From: Streptomyces antarcticus
GTDB taxonomy: Bacteria; Actinomycetota; Actinomycetes; Streptomycetales; Streptomycetaceae
Length of the DNA: 64,000 bases
Direction: 5' to 3'
NCBI RefSeq assembly: GCF_026627255.1
Contig: NZ_JAPNLM010000010.1
Span: 186,001-250,000, forward strand
The notes under the pieces were generated by a model. It was not told where the DNA came from. It did no database searches and worked only from the letters and a program-made list of their open reading frames with translations. Both the position numbers and the translations under genes were made by a program. Positions 22,810 to 31,443 of this stretch are shown piece after piece. Numbering within the stretch: the first letter of the stretch is position 1; each line of letters begins with the position of its first letter.

Positions 22810-24765
22810 TCAGTCGTCGCTGCCGGCGGCCGGAAGCCTGGACTGGATCAGGTCCATGACCGAGGAGTCGGCCAGCGTGGTGACGTCACCGACCGCGCGG
22901 TTCTCCGCCACGTCGCGCAGCAGGCGGCGCATGATCTTGCCCGAGCGGGTCTTGGGCAGCTCCTGCACCGGCAGGATGCGCTTGGGCTTGGCGATGGGGC
23001 CGAGCGTGGCACCCACGTGGTTGCGCAGCTCCGCGACCAGGGTGTCGGTCTCGGAGGCGCTGCCGCGCAGGATGACGAAGGCCACGATGGCCTGGCCCGT
23101 GGTCTCGTCGTTGGCGCCGACCACGGCCGCCTCGGCGACCGAGGGGTGTGAGACGAGCGCCGACTCGACCTCGGTGGTGGAGATGTTGTGGCCGGAGACC
23201 AGCATCACGTCGTCCACCCGGCCGAGGAGCCAGATGTCGCCGTCGTCGTCCTTCTTGGCGCCGTCGCCCGCGAAGTACTTGCCCTCGAAGCGCGCCCAGT
23301 AGGTGTCGATGAACCGCTGGTCGTCGCCCCAGATGGTGCGCAGCATGGAGGGCCACGGCTCGGTGAGGACGAGGTAGCCGCCTCCGCCGTTCGGGACCTC
23401 GTTGGCCTCGTCGTCCACGACGGTGGCGGAGATCCCGGGCAGCGCGCGCTGTGCCGAGCCAGGCTTGGTCTCGGTGACGCCCGGCAGCGGGGAGATCATC
23501 ATCGCGCCGGTCTCGGTCTGCCACCAGGTGTCCACGATCGGACAGCGGTCGCCGCCGATGTGCTTGCGGTACCAGATCCAGGCCTCGGGGTTGATCGGCT
23601 CGCCGACCGAGCCCAGTACGCGCAGGCTCGACAGGTCGAACTTCGCGGGGATGTCGTCGCCCCACTTCATGAACGTGCGGATGGCCGTGGGCGCCGTGTA
23701 CAGGATGGTGACGCCGTACTTCTGCACGACCTCCCAGAACCGGCCCTGGTGCGGAGTGTCCGGCGTGCCCTCGTAGATCACCTGGGTGGCGCCGTTGGCG
23801 AGCGGCCCGTAGACGATGTACGAGTGCCCGGTCACCCAGCCGATGTCGGCGGTGCACCAGTAGACGTCGGTCTCCGGCTTGAGGTCGAAGACGGCGTGGT
23901 GGGTGTAGGCCGCCTGCGTGAGGTAGCCGCCCGAGGTGTGCAGGATGCCCTTCGGCTTGCCCGTGGTTCCCGAGGTGTACAGGATGAACAGCGGGTGCTC
24001 GGCGTCGAAGGCCTGCGGGGTGTGCTCGGCGGACTGGCGGCCGACCACGTCGTGCCACCAGACGTCGCGGCCCTCGGTGAAGGCGGTGTCCTGGCCGGTG
24101 CGGCGTACGACGAGCACGTGCTCGACCTGCGGGCACTTGGCGACGGCGGCGTCGATGGCGGGCTTGAGCGCGCTCGGCTTGCCGCGGCGGTAACCGCCGT
24201 CGGAGGTGATCACCAGCTTGGCGTCGGCGTCCTGGATGCGGGAGGCGACGGCGTCGGCGGAGAAGCCGCCGAAGACCACGGAGTGCGCGGCGCCGACACG
24301 GGCGCACGCGAGCATCGCGACGACCGCCTCGGGGATCATCGGCAGGTACACGGCGACGCGGTCGCCGGCCCGCACGCCCAGCTCGGTCAGGGCGTTCGCG
24401 GCGCGGGAGACCTCGTCCTTGAGCTCGGCGTAGGTGATCGCGCGGCTGTCGCCGGGCTCGCCCTCGAAGTGGATGGCGACGCGGTCGCCGTTGCCGGCCT
24501 CGACGTGGCGGTCCACGCAGTTGTACGCGACGTTCAGCTTGCCGTCCGCGAACCACTTCGCGAAGGGCGGATTGGTCCAGTCGAGCGTCTCCGTCGGCTC
24601 GACGGCCCAGTTCAGCCGCCGGGCCTGCTCGGCCCAGAAGCCCAGCCGGTCCGCGTCGGCCTGTGCGTACGCAGCCTCTGTCACGTTGGCGGCGGTGGCC
24701 AGATCGGCAGGCGGTGCGAACCGCCGCTCCTCCTTGAGCAGATTGGCCAGGCTTTCATTGCTCAC
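22810..24765 (-). CDS. acs: Acetyl-CoA synthetase (AMP-forming)
   Basis: A 651-residue enzyme making acetyl-CoA from acetate, ATP and CoA. It contains the AMP-binding core YTSGTTGKPKG, the WWQTETG motif of acetyl-CoA synthetases, the hinge GRVDDVMLVSGH, and LPKTRSGKIMRR with the catalytic, acetylation-regulated Lys610. GTG at 24765 has GGGAGA 7 nt upstream; the frame would extend to 24807 without support. A DasR-like box lies about 85 nt upstream of the start, suggesting a link to N-acetylglucosamine catabolism, whose end products include acetate. Confidence 0.96.
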   Translation of the reverse strand: MSNESLANLLKEERRFAPPADLATAANVTEAAYAQADADRLGFWAEQARRLNWAVEPTETLDWTNPPFAKWFADGKLNVAYNCVDRHVEAGNGDRVAIHFEGEPGDSRAITYAELKDEVSRAANALTELGVRAGDRVAVYLPMIPEAVVAMLACARVGAAHSVVFGGFSADAVASRIQDADAKLVITSDGGYRRGKPSALKPAIDAAVAKCPQVEHVLVVRRTGQDTAFTEGRDVWWHDVVGRQSAEHTPQAFDAEHPLFILYTSGTTGKPKGILHTSGGYLTQAAYTHHAVFDLKPETDVYWCTADIGWVTGHSYIVYGPLANGATQVIYEGTPDTPHQGRFWEVVQKYGVTILYTAPTAIRTFMKWGDDIPAKFDLSSLRVLGSVGEPINPEAWIWYRKHIGGDRCPIVDTWWQTETGAMMISPLPGVTETKPGSAQRALPGISATVVDDEANEVPNGGGGYLVLTEPWPSMLRTIWGDDQRFIDTYWARFEGKYFAGDGAKKDDDGDIWLLGRVDDVMLVSGHNISTTEVESALVSHPSVAEAAVVGANDETTGQAIVAFVILRGSASETDTLVAELRNHVGATLGPIAKPKRILPVQELPKTRSGKIMRRLLRDVAENRAVGDVTTLADSSVMDLIQSRLPAAGSDD

Positions 24766-24849
24766 GACATCTCCCTTTCCCAGGGTGTCCGTTGTGTCCC
24801 CGGGCATAGCTCATCAGTCGCAGGCCCAGGTGACAAGGGGTAACCGTCA

Positions 24850-24865
24850 ATTGGTTTAGACCTAT
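24850..24865. promoter_or_regulatory. DasR-like (dre) box upstream of acs
   Basis: ATTGGTTTAGACCTAT matches 12 of 16 positions of the dre consensus (core TGGTCTAGACCA) that I recall for DasR. The central GGTTTAGACC is near-palindromic. It lies in the AT-rich promoter region of acs. Confidence 0.45.
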
Positions 24866-24922
24866 AGCACGTCTGGGGCCGCACCAACGGTGTCCGGCAC
24901 GCGGCGTCCGGCGCACGAAGGG

Positions 24923-24952
24923 CCCCTCCCCGCGGCAGGATGCGGGAAGGGG
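24923..24952 (-). terminator. Terminator of the SulP-carbonic anhydrase gene
   Basis: CCCCTCCCCGC and GCGGGAAGGGG form an 11-bp stem with one mismatch and an 8-nt loop, 35 nt past the stop of the minus-strand gene. Confidence 0.6.
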
Positions 24953-24986
24953 TCGAACGGTTGCACGGACACGGGAGGGTATCGGT

Positions 24987-27503
24987 TCAGGCGTGCTGCC
25001 CGACCTGACCGACGCTGTCGAAGACCCGGCAGTCGTAGAAGTCCTGGCCCTCGGACAGCAGGTAGGCCTGGGCCTCACCCACGTGGAAGTACATCCCGTG
25101 CAGCTCCAGCGTGCCCTCGGCGAGCCTGCGGGCCACCGCTTCGTGGGCCTTCAGGTGCTCCAGCTGCTGCACCACGTTGGTCAGGCACAGCTGCTCCACG
25201 GCATCCGCCGGGAGCCGGCCCGAGATCCGTGCCCAGGCGTGGTGGCGGCTTGCCATCCGCTCCAGACTGGGCAAGCCGTGCCGCAGCCAGCGGCGCAGCG
25301 GGGTCATCGGCGTCGAGGGCGAAGAGCTGAGCAGCGCCTGCATCGCCCCGCACCCCGAGTGCCCGCACACCGTGATGCTGTCCACCTGGAGCACGTCCAC
25401 GGCGTACTCGATGGCCGCCGCGACCGAGTCGTCCCCGGACTCGGCGCCCGGCAGCGGGACGAGGTTGCCGACGTTGCGGACGGTGAACAGGTCGCCCGGA
25501 CCGCTCGCCGTGATCATGCTCGTCACCAGGCGGGAGTCGGCGCAGGTGAGGAAGAGCTGGGAGGGCCTCTGTCCCTCCCGGGCCAGCCGGGCCAGCTCGT
25601 CCCGTACGTGCGGCGCGGTATCGCGCTGGAAGGCGCCGATACCGCTGGCCAGCTGGCCGGCGCCGCGGCGGCGGGGCGCCGCGGCGGGGATGTCCGACGG
25701 CTCTGCCGTCTCCGCCGCTGCCGCTGCCGCCTCCGCGGCGGTCGCGGCCGTACGGCTTTCCGCGGCCCGGTGGTCGCAGTGGTTCTGCCACGGGGTCCAG
25801 GGCCGGCAGCACTGGTGCCCCCCTCGCTGGGGCGAGCGCCGGGAGCGATCGGCCCGCTGGACGAGGTCGGCGAGACCCGCCCGGTCCGAGCGGTCGGTAC
25901 GGCCGCCGGGTCCGCCCACGCCGTCGGGGCCCTCGGAGCCGATGCCGGTGCCGGCGAGGAGGCCGGCCCGGTCGGACCGGTCGTCCTCGGAGGCGTGCGC
26001 CGAGGCCCCGGAGCGTCCGCTGACCTCCAGTGTGCCCCCGTGCGCGAGGTGGGAGTCCTGCCAGTCCTGGAGGGTCTCGTAGGCCGCGTGGTCCATGAAC
26101 GAGCCGTCCAGCTCGAGGACCGCGTGCCGGTCGTGCGGGATCTGGTTCAGCACCCGGCTCAGCCGGGGCACGGCGAGGAAGGTCAACTGGCCGCGCGCGC
26201 AGACCCGGTGGGCCCCGCCGTCCAGCTGCTCCACCGTGATCCGGGTCCGGGCCAGGCGGTGGAGGGCCAGCGCCACGGCCACCGCGATGCCGATGGCCAC
26301 GCCCTCCAGCACTCCGCCGAGGACCACGGCCGCGATGGTCGTCCCGTAGACCAGGATCTCCCGGTGCCGGGTGACACTGCGCAGGTGCGTGATGCTGACC
26401 ATCTGTACGCCGACGGCCATGACCAGGGCGGCCAGCGCGGCGAGCGGGATCAGGTCGAGGACGGGGACCAGGAGCCCGGCCGCCAGGAGGACCCAGAAGC
26501 CGTGCATCATGGAGGACTTCCGGCTGGCCGCACCGGACTTGACGTTGGCCACGCTGCGGACGGCCACCCCCGTGATGGGCAGCCCTCCCAGGGCGCCGGA
26601 GACGATGTTCGCGGCGCCTTGGCCGCGCAGTTCCCGGTTGAGGTCGGCGCGCGGCGGGCGGTTGGCCGTACCCCGCTCGGAGGCGATCAGCTTGTCGGTG
26701 GCGACCGCCGACAGGAGGGACTCCACACTGCCGACCAGGGTGATGGTCAGGACGGCGGCGATGAGGCCGAGGACCGGACCCTCTGGAAGTTCGGGCAGGG
26801 CGTGGCTGCGCCAGGACGGCAGGTCCACCCGGGGGAGGGTGAGCCCTGCCAGGGCGGCGAAGGCGGTGGCCGTGGCGACGGCGGCGAGCGCGGCCGGCAC
26901 CTTGCGCAGGGCGCGGCCGGCCCGCCCGGGCAGCCGCGGCCAGCCGAGCAGGATCAGCACGGTCAGCGCGCTGATGCCGAGCGCGGCCGGGTGCAGGTCG
27001 GCCAGTTGGCCCGGAAGCCCCTGGACGTTGGCCACGGCGGAGCTCTGCGGGGTGCCGCCGAGCACGATGTGCAGTTGGGCGAGCGCGATGGTCACGCCGA
27101 TGCCCGCGAGCATGCCGTGCACGATGGCCGGGCTGACCATGAGCGCCGACCGGGCGGTGCGCAGCGCGGCGAGCCCGAACTGGCAGCAGCCCGCGAGCAC
27201 GGTGATCGCACAGGTGGTGCGCCACCCGTAGTGCTGGATCAACTCGGCGGTGACGACGGTGAGTCCGGCCGCGGGCCCGCTCACCTGGAGCGGAGCGCCG
27301 CCGAGCCGGCCGGCGACGATTCCACCGACCGCCGCGGCGACCAGTCCGGCCTGGAGCGGAGCGCCGGTGGCCAGGGCGATGCCGAGGGAGAGCGGCAGGG
27401 CGATCAGGAAGACGGCGATGGAGGCGGAGAGGTCCGCGGAGAGGTCCTTGCGGCTCTCTTCGCGGGTCCCTTTGCGCATGGGGGCGGGGGAGATGGCAGT
27501 CAT
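24987..27503 (-). CDS. SulP-family anion transporter fused to beta-carbonic anhydrase
   Basis: An 838-residue three-module protein. Residues 20-415 form the SulP/SLC26 membrane domain (VSGPAAGLTVVTAEL, then GLPITGVAVRSVANVKSGA). Residues 420-500 form a STAS-like domain (AVLELDGSFMDHAAYETL). A low-complexity linker of about 130 residues leads to a beta-class carbonic anhydrase with CADSR (zinc ligand Cys654, Asp656/Arg658 dyad) and CGHSGCG (His715, Cys718). Such fusions are inferred bicarbonate transporters that couple uptake to CO2 hydration at the inner membrane face. ATG 27503 has GAGGAGACGGG upstream. It is divergent from the lipoprotein gene. Confidence 0.92.
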   Translation of the reverse strand: MTAISPAPMRKGTREESRKDLSADLSASIAVFLIALPLSLGIALATGAPLQAGLVAAAVGGIVAGRLGGAPLQVSGPAAGLTVVTAELIQHYGWRTTCAITVLAGCCQFGLAALRTARSALMVSPAIVHGMLAGIGVTIALAQLHIVLGGTPQSSAVANVQGLPGQLADLHPAALGISALTVLILLGWPRLPGRAGRALRKVPAALAAVATATAFAALAGLTLPRVDLPSWRSHALPELPEGPVLGLIAAVLTITLVGSVESLLSAVATDKLIASERGTANRPPRADLNRELRGQGAANIVSGALGGLPITGVAVRSVANVKSGAASRKSSMMHGFWVLLAAGLLVPVLDLIPLAALAALVMAVGVQMVSITHLRSVTRHREILVYGTTIAAVVLGGVLEGVAIGIAVAVALALHRLARTRITVEQLDGGAHRVCARGQLTFLAVPRLSRVLNQIPHDRHAVLELDGSFMDHAAYETLQDWQDSHLAHGGTLEVSGRSGASAHASEDDRSDRAGLLAGTGIGSEGPDGVGGPGGRTDRSDRAGLADLVQRADRSRRSPQRGGHQCCRPWTPWQNHCDHRAAESRTAATAAEAAAAAAETAEPSDIPAAAPRRRGAGQLASGIGAFQRDTAPHVRDELARLAREGQRPSQLFLTCADSRLVTSMITASGPGDLFTVRNVGNLVPLPGAESGDDSVAAAIEYAVDVLQVDSITVCGHSGCGAMQALLSSSPSTPMTPLRRWLRHGLPSLERMASRHHAWARISGRLPADAVEQLCLTNVVQQLEHLKAHEAVARRLAEGTLELHGMYFHVGEAQAYLLSEGQDFYDCRVFDSVGQVGQHA

Positions 27504-27738
27504 AAGGTCCCGTCTCCTCGGGGGAGGGGTGAAGCGGCGGGAGTCTCAACACTCAGTAAATGGATGGTAATGGAGAGTAAAGAGGCGTGGTGAATAATTG
27601 GGGCAAATGGTCTACGAATTAGCACTCAAGGGTGATTAAGCATTTTGTCCGGCTTGTCATACCTTCCTCGTGGTGGACCACATGGGACGTTGCGGCGCGG
27701 AAGTCCTGCGATGGAACTGCGAGGGAGAGGTGGGGCGG

Positions 27739-29046
27739 ATGATCGCCGCCACGAAGAAGATCGCCGGCGGCCTGGCCGCCACGGCGCTTGTGCTGGGGGT
27801 CGCCGGGTGCGGCTCCTCGGAGCCCGCCAAGCCCCCTGCCCCCGGGGGCCAGAACGCCAGGAAGGGCGCGGCCGCCCCCGAGGCCCCGGGCAGCGTCAAC
27901 CGGCTGATCGGTGACGGCTCGACCGCGTACACCGGAACGCAGCCGAACGTACAGAAGCCGCAGAAGCTGAAGCCGGGCGAGAAGCCGCCGCAGTTCGTGG
28001 TGTTCTCGTGGGACGGCGCGGGCGAGGACAGCCAGAAGCTCTTTTCCCACTTCCGCGAGGTCGGCAAGCAGTACAACGCCCGGATGACCTACTTCCTCAG
28101 CGGCGTGTACATGCTCCCGGAGGAGAAACGATCCCTCTACACCGCCCCGCAGCATTCGGCGGGCCGCTCGGACATCGGCTTCGGCGACCTCCAGGGCATC
28201 AAGGACACCGCCACCCAGGTGCGCGGAGCCTGGCTGGAGGGCAACGAGATCGGCACCCACTTCAACGGGCACTTCTGCGGTCCCGACGGCGGCGTGGGCA
28301 CCTGGTCCGTGGAGGAGTGGAAGAGCGAGATCAACCAGGCCAAGTCCTTCGTCAAGAACTGGAAGACGAACGCGGGCCTGAAGGGGATGGAAGCGCTCCC
28401 CTTCGACTACGACAAGGAGCTCATCGGGGCCCGCACCCCCTGCCTCGAAGGCCAGAAGAACTTCATGCTGGCGGCGAAGGACATGGGCTTCCGCTACGAC
28501 TCCAGCGGTATCAGCAAGCAGATCTGGCCCAAGAAGACCGACGGCCTCTGGGACCTTCCGCTGCAGCTGGTCCCCATGCCGGGCCGGGCCTTCGACACCC
28601 TGAGCATGGACTACAACTACATGGTCAACCAGTCCGGGACGACCTCGCAGGGCGACCCCTCGCAGCACCGGTACTGGGGCGACCAGATGCGCGACGGCCT
28701 GCGGCAGGCCTTCGACCGGGTCTATCAGGGCAACCGCGCGCCGCTGATCATCGGCAACCACTTCGAGTCCTGGAACGGCGGCACCTACATGCGTGCCATC
28801 GAGGAGTCGATCAAGGGCATGTGCACCAAGCCCGAGGTCCGCTGCGTGCCGTTCCGCGAGCTGGCGGACTGGCTGGACGCGCAGGACCCGAAGGCCCTGG
28901 AGTGGATGCGCACCCTCGACGTCGGCGAGACGCCGAAGCAGGGCTGGGCCACGTTCCTGACCGCGGGGCCGCCGGCGAAGCCGGCCGCCCCCGCGGACGT
29001 CAAGCCGGCTGCGGAGCAGGCTGAAGCGGCTGCGGACGAGGGCTGA
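27739..29046 (+). CDS. Secreted lipoprotein with polysaccharide-deacetylase-like fold
   Basis: A 435-residue lipoprotein with signal peptide MIAATKKIAGGLAATALVLG and lipobox VAGC. The body (about 70-400) resembles NodB/polysaccharide-deacetylase-type TIM barrels: the first strand QFVVFSWDGAGED, an EIGTHFNGHFCG His motif, and a late GNHFESWNGGTY. The exact metal-binding set (D, H, H) is not clearly canonical, so activity is uncertain. ATG at 27739 has GAGAGGTGGGG upstream; the frame could start at 27670 but would bury the signal peptide. Its last 47 nt overlap the convergent ATPase gene. Confidence 0.8.
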   Translation: MIAATKKIAGGLAATALVLGVAGCGSSEPAKPPAPGGQNARKGAAAPEAPGSVNRLIGDGSTAYTGTQPNVQKPQKLKPGEKPPQFVVFSWDGAGEDSQKLFSHFREVGKQYNARMTYFLSGVYMLPEEKRSLYTAPQHSAGRSDIGFGDLQGIKDTATQVRGAWLEGNEIGTHFNGHFCGPDGGVGTWSVEEWKSEINQAKSFVKNWKTNAGLKGMEALPFDYDKELIGARTPCLEGQKNFMLAAKDMGFRYDSSGISKQIWPKKTDGLWDLPLQLVPMPGRAFDTLSMDYNYMVNQSGTTSQGDPSQHRYWGDQMRDGLRQAFDRVYQGNRAPLIIGNHFESWNGGTYMRAIEESIKGMCTKPEVRCVPFRELADWLDAQDPKALEWMRTLDVGETPKQGWATFLTAGPPAKPAAPADVKPAAEQAEAAADEG

Positions 29047-30040
29047 CCAGGGCCTCGGCGTCCGCGCCGCGCTCCACCCCCTCGTGGAGCACGAAGTCGG
29101 GGTCGACCTGGTCCGCCAGGTCGACCCCGGTCTTGGCGTTGCCCCAGCTCTCGGCGTTCTTCAGGTGGAACCGGACCATCTGCTCGGTGTACCGGTCCCA
29201 GTCGCGCTGCGCGTACGAGTCGTCGGCCGCGTCCTGGAGCGCCTGGAGGGCGAGCCGGTTGGTCGCCTCCAGCAGCTCGAAGGCAGCAGGGCGGCCCTTC
29301 TCCATGGCCCGTACCCAGTCGGAGTGTCCGACGGTGACCAGCAGGTCCTCGCCCACCTCGTCCTGGAGGAACTCGATGTCCTCGGGGCCCTGCACCTTGT
29401 TCCCCACGACCGCGAGCGTCACCCCGAAATCCCGCGCGTACTCCTTGTACTGGCGGTAGACCGAGACGCCCTTGCGCGTCGGCTCGGCCACGAGGAAGGT
29501 CACGTCGAAGCGGGTGAACATGCCCGACGCGAAGGAGTCGGACCCGGCCGTCATGTCGACGACCACGTACTCGTCGGGGCCGTCGACGAGGTGGTTGAGG
29601 CAGAGCTCGACCGCGCCGACCTTCGAGTGGTAGCAGGCCACCCCCAGGTCGGCCTCGGTGAACGGCCCGGTGGCCATGAGCCGTACGGGGTCGCCGTCGA
29701 GCAGCAGCGTGCGCGCGCACGCCTCGTACACCGGGTTGTCCCCCGTGACGCGCAGGAGGCGCGAACCCCTGCCCGGCGGGGTGGTCTTGATCATGGATTC
29801 GGCGGACGCGATCCGTGGGTTCGACCCCCGCAGGTACTCCTTGATCAGGGGCAGGTGCGCGCCCAGCGCGGGCAGTTCGGCCGCCTCGGCGTCGCCGAGG
29901 CCGAGCGCGGTGCCCAGGTGTTGGTTGATGTCGGCGTCCACCGCGACGACGGGGGCTTCATTGGCGGCGAGGTGGCGGATGAAGAGGGAGGACAGCGTCG
30001 TCTTGCCGCTGCCGCCCTTTCCCACGAAAGCGATCTTCAT
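29000..30040 (-). CDS. CooC/ParA-type P-loop ATPase
   Basis: A 346-residue SIMIBI ATPase. The Walker A FVGKGGSGKTTLSS lies at 6-19, the switch DADINQHLGTALG follows, and VVVDMTAGSDSFASG occupies the Walker B region. It is closest in pattern to carbon-monoxide-dehydrogenase maturation factor CooC and related ATPases, but no nickel enzyme is nearby, so nickel insertion is not supported. ATG at 30040 (MKIAFVGKGG) is clear. The longer open frame to 30226 is spurious. It is divergent from the pseudo-Fic gene across about 110 nt. Confidence 0.85.
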   Translation of the reverse strand: MKIAFVGKGGSGKTTLSSLFIRHLAANEAPVVAVDADINQHLGTALGLGDAEAAELPALGAHLPLIKEYLRGSNPRIASAESMIKTTPPGRGSRLLRVTGDNPVYEACARTLLLDGDPVRLMATGPFTEADLGVACYHSKVGAVELCLNHLVDGPDEYVVVDMTAGSDSFASGMFTRFDVTFLVAEPTRKGVSVYRQYKEYARDFGVTLAVVGNKVQGPEDIEFLQDEVGEDLLVTVGHSDWVRAMEKGRPAAFELLEATNRLALQALQDAADDSYAQRDWDRYTEQMVRFHLKNAESWGNAKTGVDLADQVDPDFVLHEGVERGADAEALVSPRPQPLQPAPQPA

Positions 30041-30149
30041 GTTCACCAAGCGTAGTGGACCTGTAGCGGCGCGTGGTCGAGGTGAGTGAAGAAGACCACT
30101 CCAAGGAGGGGTCGGTGCTGGGGGTGCGCAGTGCGTAGGCTCCCTACTT

Positions 30150-30971
30150 ATGAGTAGCGCTGCTGACCCGCTGGCCCCGCTGGCCGGTCTTCCGGGTGTC
30201 GCCGGTTCCGTCGATTCCGTACGCAAGGCCGTGGACCGGGTCTACGGGCACCGGGTGATGCGCCGGCGCAGCGCGGAGATCACCTCGGAAGCCGCACTGC
30301 GCGGCGCCCGCGGGAGCGCGGCACTGTCCGGCGCGGACTGGGCGCTGGAGGAGGTGCGCCGCCGCACCGACTTCGGGACGGAGCCGGAGGCACTGACGGT
30401 CGGCGCGGCGCTGCGGCTGACGGCGGAGGCCGGCCAGCTCCTGAGCATCTGGCGCCAGTCGCCGCTCCGGGTCCTGGCGCGCCTGCACCTGGTGGCGTCG
30501 GGGTCGACGGCCGACGGGGATGCGGTGGGCCGGCCCAGGCTCGCGGGCGAACCGGTCCGTGAACCCCTGGTGGACCTCCCGCTGCCGAGCGCGGAGGAGG
30601 TCGCGGGGCGCCTGGACGGGCTGTCCCGGCTGATCATCGCCGGCGGCCCCGCCCCCGCGCTGATCACGGCGGCCGTGGTGCACGGCGAACTTCTGGCGCT
30701 ACGGCCCTTCGCCTCGTACAACGGCCTGGTCGCGCGGGCGGCCGAGCGCATCGTCCTGATCAACAGCGGACTGGACCCGAAGGCGATCTGCCCGGCGGAG
30801 GCCGGACACGCGGAGCAGGGGAACGGGGCGTACCTGGCCGCCTTCGAGGGTTACGTCTCGGGGACCGGGGAGGGGATGGCCGCCTGGATCGCGCACTGCG
30901 GCCGTGCCGTCGAGCTCGGTGTGCGCGAGTCGACGGCGGTCTGTGAGGCCCTCCAGCGGGGCGCGGCCTGA
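30150..30971 (+). CDS. Degenerate Fic-domain protein
   Basis: A 273-residue protein whose residues 176-197 keep the layout of the Fic active-site helix and loop (VVHGELLALRPFASYNGLVA, then R). The canonical HPFxDGNGRxxR has become RPFASYNGLVAR: the catalytic His is Arg, the acidic residue Ser, and the phosphate-binding GNGR is altered to NGL. An N-terminal helix (RGARGSAALSGADW) sits where inhibitory helices of Fic proteins occur. AMP transfer is therefore unlikely, and a scaffold or nucleotide-sensor role is possible. It is followed by a hairpin terminator and shares a divergent promoter region with the CooC-type ATPase. Confidence 0.72.
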   Translation: MSSAADPLAPLAGLPGVAGSVDSVRKAVDRVYGHRVMRRRSAEITSEAALRGARGSAALSGADWALEEVRRRTDFGTEPEALTVGAALRLTAEAGQLLSIWRQSPLRVLARLHLVASGSTADGDAVGRPRLAGEPVREPLVDLPLPSAEEVAGRLDGLSRLIIAGGPAPALITAAVVHGELLALRPFASYNGLVARAAERIVLINSGLDPKAICPAEAGHAEQGNGAYLAAFEGYVSGTGEGMAAWIAHCGRAVELGVRESTAVCEALQRGAA

Positions 30972-30993
30972 GATCTGCCCCCGGACATGGGTT

Positions 30994-31025
30994 GCGGCGA
31001 CACCGTCGTGCTGTGGTGTCGCCGC
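30994..31025 (+). terminator. Terminator after the pseudo-Fic gene
   Basis: GCGGCGACACC and GGTGTCGCCGC form a perfect 11-bp stem with a 10-nt loop, 22 nt after the stop. Confidence 0.75.
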
Positions 31026-31443
31026 CGGCATGCGCGCCCAGTTACCAAGCGTCCTCGAAATATGCCCATCAGGTCGGGACTTTGCCCGTCACCTGGTGCG
31101 GCTGGCCCGTAATCGACGGGTCGACGTCGCGTGGGTACTCGGCGTTCATGCTTCGGTCCGTGGGCCTTACTGCGTTTTAAAGATGATCCTCTCGGATGTT
31201 CTTTGGTCTCGCGGGCCGTTGCTTCCTTTGTACTCCGCTATGGAGATAACCGGAACCCCTGGCCGCACTTCTTTACTTTCCGGGACGAGCGAGGACGAAT
31301 GGGACGCCCGTGTTCGGGCGGGTCGGGACATTCCGGGCGGCGGGGTGGCGGGGTGGCTGGTCGGTGGGGTGACGGGCACCGCTGGGGCCGGGGCCGGGCG
31401 TCGGGCGGCGGGCTGCCGGATGTCGGGGTTCGGGCCGCCGGGG
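31026..31443. other. Gene-free stretch
   Basis: About 420 nt between convergent genes. The stretch 31150-31290 is distinctly AT-richer than its surroundings (for example GCGTTTTAAAGATGATCC) but has no recognisable frame or RNA. It may be remnant sequence or a promoter for an unrecognised transcript. Confidence 0.35.

Noticed and set aside
29000..30040. CooC-like ATPase as part of a CO dehydrogenase cluster
   Set aside because: No nickel CO dehydrogenase or hydrogenase gene is present in the window.
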